From: JAMWDF01 sp964645405
Lineage (GTDB): Bacteria; Ratteibacteria; UBA8468; B48-G9; DSTR01
NCBI GenBank assembly: GCA_964645405.1
Contig: CAZYCA010000022.1
Coordinates: forward strand, 1-46,775
Length of the DNA stretch: 46,775 bases
Direction of reading: 5' to 3'
The notes under the pieces are model-generated. The model saw nothing but the letters and a program-made list of their open reading frames with translations, made no database searches and was not told where the DNA came from. Below, one piece after another: positions 1 to 8,050 of the stretch; within the stretch, counting starts at the first letter, position 1; each line of letters begins with the position of its first letter. A program made the position numbers and the translations under genes.

Positions 1-72
1 GGGTTCTTTGATGAGGTAGACAACAGGTTCGCACCCAGCGATGACCCGTTTGGTTTTAAGTTAGTAATTTGA
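1..72 (+). CDS. C-terminal fragment of a possible formylglycine-generating (SUMF1/FGE-type) protein
   Basis: An open frame enters from the left edge and stops at TGA 70-72, giving 23 residues that end in PFGFKLVI. FGE-sulfatase domains commonly end in a GFRLV-type strand, and a type I sulfatase, whose active-site Cys needs FGE, lies 1.5 kb downstream, so this would fit. The fragment is very short and other families could end the same way; the assignment is tentative. Confidence 0.3.
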   Translation, partial: GFFDEVDNRFAPSDDPFGFKLVI

Positions 73-81
73 ACAAAATAT

Positions 82-133
82 GAATAAAAGTGTAAACTAT
101 CTGCCAGGAATAAAGTGTAAACTATGTGTCAGA
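82..133. repeat. Two tandem ~26-bp direct repeats sharing AGTGTAAACTAT
   Basis: Unit 1 (82-107) and unit 2 (108-133) both begin GAATAA, share the core AGTGTAAACTAT and end in similar C/GTGYCAG bases. Short subterminal repeats of this kind occur at the ends of some insertion sequences, for example IS21-type elements. No transposase is seen next to them, so this may be an IS-end relic or an operator array. Confidence 0.45.
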
Positions 134-299
134 AAGAACAGCATGTTTCAATAAAGCAGACGGATTCGATATTCTGCTGTTGCAAAATGCGGGAACGCGG
201 TTAAAACAATGCCCTGGAGGTTTACTAAGGTCATTTGAGTTAAGTTAGAAATGTGTCAAAATTCAGTTATAAGATAGTAAAAGAAGACAGGTAAGAAGA

Positions 300-1510
300 A
301 TGAGACACCAGCACCCTGACCGCGTCATCAGAACAACATTCAGTTATGATTCCCCGGTTCCAGTTGACTGGAAAAAGTACAGAACAGTTGTGATTGAGAG
401 TGACGACTGGGGAATAGGCCTCCCGGGATATGGACTGGAAACCGCTGAAGAACTTGAAGAGCTGTATGGACTTCTTGAAAAAAAAGAGGGTACGATAACC
501 AGCCAGCGGTATTTACCGCCTTTGCATGTATGAGTAACCCGGATTATGATGCCATAAAGACTACGGGATTTACAAGGTTTATTGATACCGGCCCTGATAG
601 AAATTCACTTGTCTGCAAAAAATGGAGGGAGGGAGTGGAAAGAGGTGTTTTCTTTCCTGAGTACCATTCCAATCTTCACCACACCAGCCCTGTTGTATGG
701 ATGGAACTTTTGAAAGGACAGGGGAATGCCGCCGAAAAAGCAAGAGAGTTGTTCAACCAGAAGAGGTATGGGCAGGGATATCATATCCCTGAATTCCAGG
801 GTATGAACATAAAAGAGATGAACCAGTGGGTAAAAACCGGACTGGAGAGATTTTACGACGCTGTGGGATACCCTGCCTCTGTTGCCGTAACAAGCGACGC
901 ATATCCGGAGACAGAAATAATATGGTCAATACACGGCATAAAGGCCGTCGGGATTAAGAACAGCAGGAACAATTACGGGGAGGTTGTGGTTTATGACACA
1001 AAACCCTGGAACAACCAGAATCCCTGGGTTCCTATGGGTGCCTACAACAGGTTTTACGACCTCATCTACCTGTCAAGGAATGTTTTCTTTGAATGTACAA
1101 GGGACAGCAACCTCACCACTGAATTTGTACGGTCTGTGATAGAAAAACGATGGGACAACAACGAACCTGCCATAATCCAGTCGCACCGAACGCATTATGT
1201 CGGTAGTAGAAAGCGTGAAGGATTGGAAAAACTGGGAAGGATGCTGGACCTGCTTTCCAGAACGCCGGATGTTAGATTTCTTACCAGTGCAGAAGTAGCT
1301 TGGCTTTACAGGAAAGGCTGGTCAACAAGGTTACACAAAAAGGGGTGTATTTTGAGAAAATGGATAGAGCATAATCAACCTATCTTGATGGAAAAACCTG
1401 TTAAAAAAATAGTTTCCCTCCCTGAGGAGAAGGATTTTTCTGGCAGAATAACCGATAAAGGGTTCTCTCTTAATATTGACCCCGGCGATTATCTTATTGA
1501 ATTTCATTAA
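300..1510 (+). pseudogene. Polysaccharide-deacetylase-like protein, split by a frameshift at an A8 run
   Basis: Two reading frames make one protein. The first (300-533) carries the strand ending VVIESDDWG, the Asp-Asp motif of NodB/polysaccharide-deacetylase-like barrels. The second (open from about 479, first ATG 530, stop 1508-1510) carries MSNPDYDAI, the HSNLHH metal-type motif and a late QSHRTHYVG segment. Reading through the A8 run at 478-485 with a one-base shift joins them smoothly (KKRGYDNQPAVFTA then MSNPDYDAI), so a single base is missing relative to an intact gene. No signal peptide is seen. It precedes a sulfatase and a sialidase-like gene on the same strand, which suggests a role in modified glycan metabolism. 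An indel, a sequencing error or -1 slippage would all explain the break. The substrate is unknown. Confidence 0.7.
478..485 (+). other. A8 slippery run at the deacetylase frameshift
   Basis: The 0-frame codons are AAA AAA preceded by A, so the site reads A AAA AAA G, the form of a bacterial -1 slippery heptamer. A shift here moves from the upstream frame to exactly the frame that holds the rest of the protein. An in-frame stop TGA at 476-478 closes the second frame just upstream, so the junction must lie at or after the A run. A homopolymer indel is equally possible. Confidence 0.5.
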
Positions 1511-1527
1511 ATGTTTTGGAGGTAACA

Positions 1528-1620
1528 ATGCATAAGAAAAAGCATTGCTATGAAAAACCGCTGCGGATAGCCGCACTTCAGGGAGGGACAAAGGTGCATC
1601 GCGTTGTTCTCAACGGATAG
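1528..1620 (+). pseudogene. 30-codon remnant of a glycosidase N-terminus
   Basis: A good ribosome-binding site (TTGGAGGTAAC, 1516-1526) precedes ATG 1528, and the short frame reads MHKKKHCYEKPLRIAALQ and stops at 1620. The EKPLRI segment resembles the N-terminus of the GHL6-like glycosidase encoded at 31149-33263 (WWEKKPLRIVEIA). This looks like the surviving start of a deleted paralogue, fused by deletion to the front of the sulfatase gene. The frame overlaps the first codons of a longer, TTG-initiated version of the sulfatase. Confidence 0.4.
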
Positions 1621-1627
1621 TGACAAT

Positions 1628-3238
1628 ATGGTTAAAAGAAAAAGACCTAATATACTCTGGATTTCTTTTGAGGATACCAACCCTTTTTACGGCTGTTACG
1701 GAGACACTGTTGCCAGAACACCGAACCTTGACAATCTTGCCAGACAGGGATGCCTGTACACGCATTGCTTTTCCACCGCCGCGGTCTGTGCTGCTGCCCG
1801 TTCTGCTATCATTACAGGTATGTATCCGGTGTCTATAGGCACCCATCATATGAGAACCTCCCACACACACCCTGCAGCTTTGGAACTACCCACGCCCTAT
1901 TCAGCAGTAATACCCCATTATGTCAAGTGTTTTACGGAATACCTCCGGGCAGAAGGTTATTACTGCACAAACAACGGCAAGACTGATTACCAGTTTGACC
2001 CGCCGTTTACCGCATGGGATGAGTGCAGCAAAGAAGCACATTGGCGGAACCGCCCTGAATCCGGACAGCCATTCTTTGCTGTTTTCAACCTGAACAGAAC
2101 CCATGAAAGCGGCATGTGGCCGGAAAAATGCCCTGAAGTTATGTTTGACCCTGGAAAGATGCAGGTTCCGCCTTATTTTCCGGATACCTCGGGAGTAAGA
2201 GAAGCACTCGCCCGTATGTATACCAACATTGAACTTAATGACCGTGCTCTGGGAAAAATTCTCAGTCAGTTAGAAGAAGATGGACTTCTGGAGAACACTG
2301 TGGTTTTCCACTGGAGCGACCACGGACCCCTGCCCAGAGGGAAAAGATGGCTCTACGATTCAGGCATCCATGTTCCCCTGATTATCCGCTGGCCCGGATA
2401 TATAAAACCCGGAAGTACCAGCAACAGGCTGGTCAGCACCATTGACCTGGGACCGACCGTCCTTTCAATCGCCGGCATACCTATCCCGTCACACATACAG
2501 GGAAAGGCATTTCTCGGTAACCAGGCTGCTCCGCCCAGGAGATACATATACGCGTCAAGAGACAGGCAAGACATAGCCTATGATATGGTACGGGCGGTGC
2601 GAGATAAAAGATTCAAGTATATCAGGAACTTTTGTCCCGAATTGCCTTATAACCTCTGGATACCATATCTTTACCGTCATCCGATTATGCAGGAGATCTG
2701 GAAGGAGTTTATGGCACGCAGGCTTACAGGCCCGCAACTTCTGATGTTTCAACCCAGGACTCCGGAGGAATTGTATGACACCGAAGAAGACCCGTATGAA
2801 ATCCATAACCTTGCTGGCAATCTAAAATATAGAAAAGAACTGTTCCGGTTGCGAAAGGTACTGGACGAGTGGCTGAAAGAAGTAGGAGATATGGGCAGGA
2901 TTCAGGAATCAGAGATGGTCAGGATGTGGCACCCTGACGGGGAACAGCGTGAAACCGCTGCACCGGTTTTTGTCCCTGTTTCCGAAGAAAACCCGGGCCT
3001 TGGCTATATCAGGGATGAAGGGGTGTATAGATTGAAACAGCCTGTTTTTATGCAACTTTTCTGTGCCACACAGGGAGCATCTATCGGATATACACTTGAA
3101 GAAGGAGATAATCCGAGATGGTTTTTATATAAAGGACCGATACCTCTACAGAAAGGAAAAACAATTTTAAGGGCAAAGGCAGTAAGAATCGGCTATAAGG
3201 AAAGCAGAGAAAAGAAAGGAACATTCATCGTGCAATAA
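1628..3238 (+). CDS. Type I sulfatase with C-terminal chitobiase-like domain
   Basis: Arylsulfatase-family hydrolase, expected to remove sulfate esters from glycans. From ATG 1628 the product is 536 aa. The N-terminal NILWISFEDTNP strand is the metal-binding segment, and CAAAR (C54-R58) is the C-x-A-x-R formylglycine signature. A second metal-site stretch, HWSDHG, lies near residue 230, and C-terminal sulfatase signatures such as ELYDTEEDPYE are present. The last ~75 residues (from GVYRLKQPVF) look like a chitobiase/hexosaminidase C-terminal beta domain. No signal peptide is seen. A TTG at 1604 in the same frame is an alternative start; neither has an ideal ribosome-binding site. The sialidase-like gene follows 33 nt downstream, so the two probably form an operon. 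Confidence 0.85.
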   Translation: MVKRKRPNILWISFEDTNPFYGCYGDTVARTPNLDNLARQGCLYTHCFSTAAVCAAARSAIITGMYPVSIGTHHMRTSHTHPAALELPTPYSAVIPHYVKCFTEYLRAEGYYCTNNGKTDYQFDPPFTAWDECSKEAHWRNRPESGQPFFAVFNLNRTHESGMWPEKCPEVMFDPGKMQVPPYFPDTSGVREALARMYTNIELNDRALGKILSQLEEDGLLENTVVFHWSDHGPLPRGKRWLYDSGIHVPLIIRWPGYIKPGSTSNRLVSTIDLGPTVLSIAGIPIPSHIQGKAFLGNQAAPPRRYIYASRDRQDIAYDMVRAVRDKRFKYIRNFCPELPYNLWIPYLYRHPIMQEIWKEFMARRLTGPQLLMFQPRTPEELYDTEEDPYEIHNLAGNLKYRKELFRLRKVLDEWLKEVGDMGRIQESEMVRMWHPDGEQRETAAPVFVPVSEENPGLGYIRDEGVYRLKQPVFMQLFCATQGASIGYTLEEGDNPRWFLYKGPIPLQKGKTILRAKAVRIGYKESREKKGTFIVQ

Positions 3239-3271
3239 TGAAGCTACCCTTAATTTAAAACCAGGGGACTG

Positions 3272-4435
3272 ATGAAACTATTATCTAAAGAGTTGATTGT
3301 CAGGCATCAACGCGGCCGTTGTGTTGTCCCGGGATTCGTTACGTATATCAGCAGGTTTGAGCCTGTGCTGATGCATTGCTATGGATGGGAAGATTATTCA
3401 GATGCCTATGACGACTATGCAATAACCGTCAGCCGTGACAATGGAAAAACCTTGGCAGAACCCTATCTGCACTGGAAAAGTGAAGTTGTTCAGGAGGGAA
3501 AAGTAAGATATGTTGAGCCGGCAGCATTCTTTGACCGGGATACTGAGAAACTTGTTGTCCTGACTAACAAGTTTCTTTATCCTGGCGACCGGCTGGACGT
3601 TGACCATAAAGGATGCCTGGTCCGTGATATTTATCATCCTGAAAGTAACTCATGGAGCAGAAGAGAAGAATTAAGCTTCCCTGACAGTCGTGCTCCGTTT
3701 GTTAGTTTTTCTTTCCCAATTAAAACCTCTTCCGGGCGTGTCATTTTCCCTGCCCAGGACTGGTTTTTAGACGAAAAGGGGCAACCACTCCATTATAAAG
3801 GCTGCTGGTGCGCAGCGGGGATAATTGTTCTTCTTCTTGGGGATTACAATGAAGAAGGACAGATACAATGGCACAAAAGCAGGCCGGTTATACCTGACCT
3901 GGACAGGACATCAAGGGGTTTTTACGAACCTGCAATAGTCGAACTTTCTGACCGACGCCTGGCAATGATACTCAGGGGAGACAACAGTATGTTTCCTGAA
4001 AAACCCGGCTACAAGTGGGTAAGTTTTTCTGAAGACAACGGTGAGACCTGGTCAACACCCCAGCCACTTCCCTTTACGCAGAAGACGTTAGAATCCAGTT
4101 CCAGCGGCTCTGCCCTTTTCCGTTCAGTTAAAAACAACAAGATTTACTGGATAGGCAACCTGTGTCTGGGCGGGGAAAGGGCAAAAGGCAATTTCCCTCG
4201 TAATCCCCTTATAATTGCCGAGATACAGGAAGAGCCGTTTGCCCTGAAAAACGATACAATATGGGTCATAGATGAAAAAGGCTACAATGACTCACCTTTT
4301 CTTATGCTGTCCAATTTCAGGTATTACCAGGATATGTTCACAGGAGACGTGGTTGTTTATGTGACGCGCCTTGCAGAGAAAGGGAAGGAACGGTGGCAGG
4401 AGGCAGACTACTACCGCTACCGCATAGAAATATAA
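3272..4435 (+). CDS. Sialidase/BNR-repeat family protein
   Basis: A 387-aa protein with Asp-box repeats of a six-bladed sialidase-type propeller: SRDNGKTLAEP near residue 52 and SEDNGETWSTP near residue 253. A GFYEPAIVEL strand resembles the region of sialidase folds that carries the catalytic Glu. No signal peptide is evident. ATG 3272 has an AGGGG ribosome-binding site just upstream. It lies 33 nt after the sulfatase gene. Exo-alpha-sialidase (GH33-like) is the family call, but BNR proteins include enzymes for other sugars and non-catalytic binding proteins, so true sialic acid specificity is unproven. Confidence 0.75.
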   Translation: MKLLSKELIVRHQRGRCVVPGFVTYISRFEPVLMHCYGWEDYSDAYDDYAITVSRDNGKTLAEPYLHWKSEVVQEGKVRYVEPAAFFDRDTEKLVVLTNKFLYPGDRLDVDHKGCLVRDIYHPESNSWSRREELSFPDSRAPFVSFSFPIKTSSGRVIFPAQDWFLDEKGQPLHYKGCWCAAGIIVLLLGDYNEEGQIQWHKSRPVIPDLDRTSRGFYEPAIVELSDRRLAMILRGDNSMFPEKPGYKWVSFSEDNGETWSTPQPLPFTQKTLESSSSGSALFRSVKNNKIYWIGNLCLGGERAKGNFPRNPLIIAEIQEEPFALKNDTIWVIDEKGYNDSPFLMLSNFRYYQDMFTGDVVVYVTRLAEKGKERWQEADYYRYRIEI

Positions 4436-4444
4436 AAAAATTAG

Positions 4445-4693
4445 CGAAGTCTGTGCCAGGGAAACTTTACAATCTGGGTATCCGGTGACGCACACGTGGG
4501 AACGGAGCTTAAGCACGGACGGGAAGTCCTGGTTGACGCCCTGCGGGATTCTGAAGAAGGGGAAAAACGGGGCGGGACATCTTTTGAGTGGGATATGCTA
4601 TAGACGTGGGAGATACGTCAGGTTCCCAGGGAGTTGGTGAGGACCGGCAGGGACTTGAAGTGGCACGTCAGCTCCAGGTACTGCGAAAACATC
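4445..4693 (+). pseudogene. Metallophosphoesterase pseudogene, frameshifted and truncated
   Basis: One frame (about 4445-4600) reads FTIWVSGDAHVGT and FEWDM, the first metal-binding (D-x-H) region of a calcineurin-type phosphoesterase. After a one-base shift near 4588-4595 the next frame continues AIDVGDTSGSQGV and LEVARQLQVLRKH, the GD region. The coding similarity stops at about 4693, where IS3-related sequence begins. No start codon with a ribosome-binding site is visible and the GNHD and GHxH motifs are absent. The gene therefore carries a frameshift and has lost its 3' part, most likely through the insertion. Confidence 0.65.
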
Positions 4694-4836
4694 TGTCCAG
4701 TCTGTCAAATCAGGAACAACTTATCCTGTTTTTAATGTGTAATCCACCAGGTTGTTTATCGAGCAAATTTCTGCCGGTACCCTGTAATCCAATGCCTGAT
4801 GCGGCCAGTAATAGTTGTACTTTTTCCGGTATTGTG

Positions 4837-5145
4837 TTATGTTTTGCTTTTATTGGCTCCTGATAACTTCTCAAAAATAAATCCGCTCGTACTTCTGGCT
4901 CTCATGAAATCTTTCCAGCATACCAAAAGTTTCCGGGTGATGACCCCAGCAAAGACCTCCTGAAAGATAGAATCTGCCAGGTATTTCTTAAATCTTTTTG
5001 CCTTCATTGCCGGACGATTGTCTATTACCAAAATTATCTGCTCCGGGAAACAGTTTTCTCCTGATACTCTTTTGGCTTCTTCCCGGGCTAATTCTAACGC
5101 AGCTATTAGCTCATCCGCGGTATAAAACGGCTTTACCAGACACAC
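4837..5145 (-). pseudogene. IS3-type OrfB transposase fragment (DDE/rve core)
   Basis: This 102-codon open frame is the longest surviving piece of the IS3 orfB. It has TADELIAALELAREEAKR followed by ILVIDNRPAMKAKRFKKYL, where the D of IDN corresponds to the second catalytic Asp of the retroviral-integrase-like core (usual form DNGxQF). From about residue 65 it runs out of frame: the neighbouring frame gives the expected HHPETFGMLERFHESQKYERI, with the Glu-rich C-terminal motif. The G of the DNG motif is R here. It cannot encode an active transposase. Confidence 0.6.
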
Positions 5146-5688
5146 CAGAAAAACCGGCTGAAATAGTCCAAAACATTAGTTGAATATTAATGGCTGGCCA
5201 GTTCCACCACCGGTTTAATTAACTGCCCTCTTGCTTGGTAATCTCTCATCCCGAATACCTTCCGGTAATAAACTGTACGGCTCAATCCAATAATTCTACA
5301 CACCCGGTTAATGGAAATTCCTTCTTCTTTCCTTACCTGTTCCAACTTATCATAGTTTAACTCTAACTTTGCGTTCTTTTTAGTAACCGGTTCTCAATCG
5401 TTAAATCTCCGATAATCTGCCTCAATTCCTCGTTTTTTCTAATCAAATGGCTTCTCTAAAGGTTACTTTACCATTGTTCTTCAATCTCTCGGTTCTCCCT
5501 TCTATAAAAAGTTGTTTCCAGCGATAATACTGGCTCTGGTGGACAGCATAGTGCCGGCACAGTTCTCCCGCTGCGCTTTCCGATTTAAGACCTGCCAGAA
5601 TAATCTGCTTTTTTCTCTTTTGATAGCTTATGCTATGAACATCTTCCTAACCTCTAATTTGTCTATGTCTCACATCTTCTTATACTCG

Positions 5689-5702
5689 GCCGGTATACCG
5701 GC
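5689..5702. repeat. Perfect 14-bp palindrome GCCGGTATACCGGC
   Basis: GCCGGTA is followed directly by its reverse complement TACCGGC. It lies upstream of the decayed orfA on the IS side and about 75 bp before the GntR promoter. It may be part of the IS or an operator for the GntR regulator; nothing in the sequence decides between these. Confidence 0.4.
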
Positions 5703-5774
5703 TATTTTAATCATGCCTTCAAAATTAGTTAAGCAGGGGTGGTAACCATCTCTATGACCATTTACCAGCAGCAC

Positions 5775-5803
5775 TTGACAGATAGTTATAGGTATGTTAC
5801 AAT
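5775..5803 (+). promoter_or_regulatory. Sigma70-type promoter for the GntR fusion gene
   Basis: TTGACA (5775-5780), a 17-bp spacer and TACAAT (5798-5803) make a near-consensus promoter. Transcription would start around 5810, leaving a ~40-nt leader before ATG 5850. The -35 hexamer coincides with the proposed terminal inverted repeat of the IS3 remnant, so this may be a hybrid promoter made by the insertion. Confidence 0.6.
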
Positions 5804-5849
5804 TAGGTTAGAAGTGGGTAAATACTGGGCAAAAGGTAACGGCAGGGCA

Positions 5850-7343
5850 ATGATAAAAATTGATAAAAAAAATTACAAACCAATAAGCTACCAGATAAAG
5901 GAAAAACTGCAACGGTTGATACTGGATGGTACGTTTAAAGAAGGCGAAATTCTTCCTTCTGTAAAATACTTCGAAAAGAAGTTAGGGGTGAGTTTTAAAC
6001 CAATAAGAAAAGCCCTTATAGAGCTGAGAAAAGAAGGGTTAGTTTATTCCCGGAAAGGTGCAGGGTGGTTTGTTTCAGGTAACATAACAAAATCAGAAAA
6101 ACCTGGCCGAGGAGAAAAAAACGAATTAAACCTGCGTGAAACAATAACAAATATGCCGCTGCCCTATATATTGACAAAAAAAACAATCACAGTGGGACTG
6201 CTTGACATGCATACCGCACAGATTGAGGTATGGGAAAAAGTTTTTTCGGAAATAGAAAAGGACATCAAGACTATAACTTTCAGGATAACAGGGGATAATG
6301 AAAAAACAGATATCAGACAGGTATCCTACGGTCAAATCAGAGGTCACGGCGAAAAATTTATGGATTTAAGCAATTTCCAATCAATCAACAAGATAAATTT
6401 TTCAGACATATACAGCGTTTTTCTGAAAGGAATAGTTGATAAGAAAAAAATCCTCGGTCTGCCATCAAGAGTATGTTTCCCCCTGCTTTATTTCAATAAG
6501 AAATTCGACAGACAGTTTGAAAAACTCATATATTCAGGGAAAACGAGAATTTCCTGGAACGAATACATAAACTTTTGCATAAAGTTCAGGAATATAACCC
6601 AAAACTATGAGGACGGTTTTATTCTTTCTTCTTTTTCTCCCTTTTATTATTTCGTGTTAAACGGGGTTGAACCGTTTGATGTGAAAAACGGCAATCTGAT
6701 TTTGAATTTTGAAGACAAAAAGGTCTTAAAAATCTTTTCTGATTTAAAAACAATGGCTGAAAACAACTGCTATCTAGACAGGAACATATACCTGCGGATG
6801 GCAAATCCCAAAGAAATATTTTTAAAAGGGGCAATTCCTTTAATGGAAAGTTTTATTTTCTATTCCCCCTGGCTGAAAGAATCAAAACTAAACTATCATA
6901 TTCTGCCTGTCCCCGTAAACCCTGAAGAAGATTATAAAATTCCTGTCAATTGTTCATACTGGATAATCCCTTCAGACTGCAAAGAACCTTCCCTGTCTGC
7001 AGAAATCATAACAAGAATGTTGTCCTTTGACATGCAAAAGATAATCGCCGGAAATGGCCAGTTTCCTGTTTTGAAGTCAGTCGCCCATTCCAATTTCTTC
7101 AAAACGTCACCAGATGAAAATAAGAAAGCGCAGATATTTCTTGTAGAAAACGGAGAAAACTATGATGTCAAAGATATTGTATTTCATAAATACTTAAATG
7201 AAGTTTTTAATTTTGAAATGAACAACCTGATAAACAATCTTCAGGGAATAGAAGAAACTGTAAAAAATCTGCTGCGCGGAGGGGGTGAGAAAAATGGCGA
7301 AGAAAAACAGAAGAATGTGTTGTTCGTCCTTCACTCTTCTTAG
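5850..7343 (+). CDS. GntR-type HTH regulator fused to a solute-binding-protein-like domain
   Basis: A 497-aa protein. Residues ~1-75 are a winged helix of the GntR family (PISYQIKEKLQRLILDGTF, then LPSVKYFEKKLGVSF and GLVYSRKGAGWFVSG). After a short linker, residues ~105-440 resemble the cytosol-side equivalent of an ABC sugar-binding protein (MalE/SBP type): DLSNFQ, a GLPSRVCFPLLYFNKKF hinge-type stretch, SWNEYINFC, FLKGAIPLMES and SYWIIPSDC. No signal peptide is present, so the binding domain probably senses a sugar in the cytoplasm. Start ATG 5850 is chosen because the HTH begins right after it; an upstream GTG in frame (5739) would add 37 unlike residues. The 3' end overlaps the next gene by ~50 nt, suggesting co-transcription. 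The ligand is unknown. Confidence 0.75.
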   Translation: MIKIDKKNYKPISYQIKEKLQRLILDGTFKEGEILPSVKYFEKKLGVSFKPIRKALIELRKEGLVYSRKGAGWFVSGNITKSEKPGRGEKNELNLRETITNMPLPYILTKKTITVGLLDMHTAQIEVWEKVFSEIEKDIKTITFRITGDNEKTDIRQVSYGQIRGHGEKFMDLSNFQSINKINFSDIYSVFLKGIVDKKKILGLPSRVCFPLLYFNKKFDRQFEKLIYSGKTRISWNEYINFCIKFRNITQNYEDGFILSSFSPFYYFVLNGVEPFDVKNGNLILNFEDKKVLKIFSDLKTMAENNCYLDRNIYLRMANPKEIFLKGAIPLMESFIFYSPWLKESKLNYHILPVPVNPEEDYKIPVNCSYWIIPSDCKEPSLSAEIITRMLSFDMQKIIAGNGQFPVLKSVAHSNFFKTSPDENKKAQIFLVENGENYDVKDIVFHKYLNEVFNFEMNNLINNLQGIEETVKNLLRGGGEKNGEEKQKNVLFVLHSS

Positions 7344-8045
7344 GCTACAAACTGCCGAACATAAACTGAGGACCGGTTTTACCCTGATAGAGCTACTGGT
7401 GGTGGTTGCCATCATGGCCATCATGGCAAGTCTGCTGCTGCCGGCTCTTACCAAGGCAAGAGAGCAGGCTCAGAAAGCTGCCTGTATGAATAATCTGAGG
7501 CAGATCGGGCTGTCTCTATTTATGTATGCACAGGATTTTGACGGCAGGTTTCCGGTGGCTTATGAAACGAAAAAATGGTCTTGCACGCGGGGTTTCTCCC
7601 TTTTAACCGGGCAGATTAACCTGACTTCTAACGACAGGGAAGGAGCCGTTTATCTCAAAAATCCAGAAATTTTTATCTGCCCCAGCACTGTACTTACCGC
7701 TTCCGAAACAGGGCTTCTTGGAAGTGAAAGGTGTTCCTACGCTTATTCCGGATCAGACGGGAGGCAAACAGGGTGGCGGGGATACAGAGATAAGGACAAC
7801 CCTAAGTTAGCTCTTGTCGCGGATAGAAAAGGTCCGGCGCAGACCCCTGGTACTCGGATATAGAGATGAGATTCTTAAGAGTAATGGATAGCGGTAATCA
7901 CTGGGCTGATGGAGTCAATGTTCTATACATAGGTGGAAACGTGGAATGGGTCGCATCGTACTATCACACAGCGACCGGCTACTACAAACTGCCCTGGGAT
8001 AAGTTTCCGAACTGTGGCCGTGGTGAGGGCTATAAAAACATATAA
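7294..8045 (+). pseudogene. Prepilin-type (pseudopilin, HX9DG) protein with a late frameshift
   Basis: ATG 7294 follows a GGAGG-rich region. A 30-residue leader precedes GFTLIELLVVVAIMAIMAS, the prepilin peptidase cleavage and N-methylation signal with its hydrophobic helix. ARSQ-like ACMNNLRQIGLSLFMYAQD follows, as in the large pseudopilin families of Lentisphaerae and Planctomycetes. The reading frame is interrupted at a C4 run (7844-7847): it ends at 7861-7863, while one base shifted the next frame continues WYSDIEMRF, NHWADGVNVLYIGG and NVEWVASYYH to stop 8043-8045. That is the expected C-terminal H-x-x-DG-x-NVLY segment. Such proteins are secreted or surface proteins of unknown role. The break may be an assembly indel. 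Confidence 0.75.
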
Positions 8046-8050
8046 AACCA

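Larger units (their letters stand above)
4703..5780 (-). mobile_element. Decayed IS3-family insertion sequence (orfA/orfB remnants)
   Basis: The - strand carries a broken IS3-type transposase. OrfA pieces (about 5640-5390) read QKRKKQIILAGLKSESAAG and, after a shift, EELRQIIGDLTIENRLLK (coiled coil). OrfB begins with an HTH_21-like stretch (VRKEEGISINRVCRIIGLSR, about 5350-5290). It continues with a DDE-domain part (TADELIAALELA, LVIDN) and, after another frameshift, HHPETFGMLERFHESQKYERI. It ends YYWPHQALDYRVPAEI with stop 4721-4723. Sequence is missing between the HTH and the DDE domain. The outer edges TGTCAA (4703-4708) and TTGACA (5775-5780) are inverted copies and are offered as approximate termini. 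The element is non-functional and has truncated the neighbouring phosphoesterase gene. Confidence 0.7.

Noticed and set aside
82..133. Possible CRISPR array
   Set aside because: There are only two adjacent copies with no spacer between them and no cas genes nearby.
5512..5745. A hydrophobic 77-codon + strand frame in the IS region
   Set aside because: The opposite strand encodes recognisable IS3 OrfA sequence, so this frame is antisense to it.
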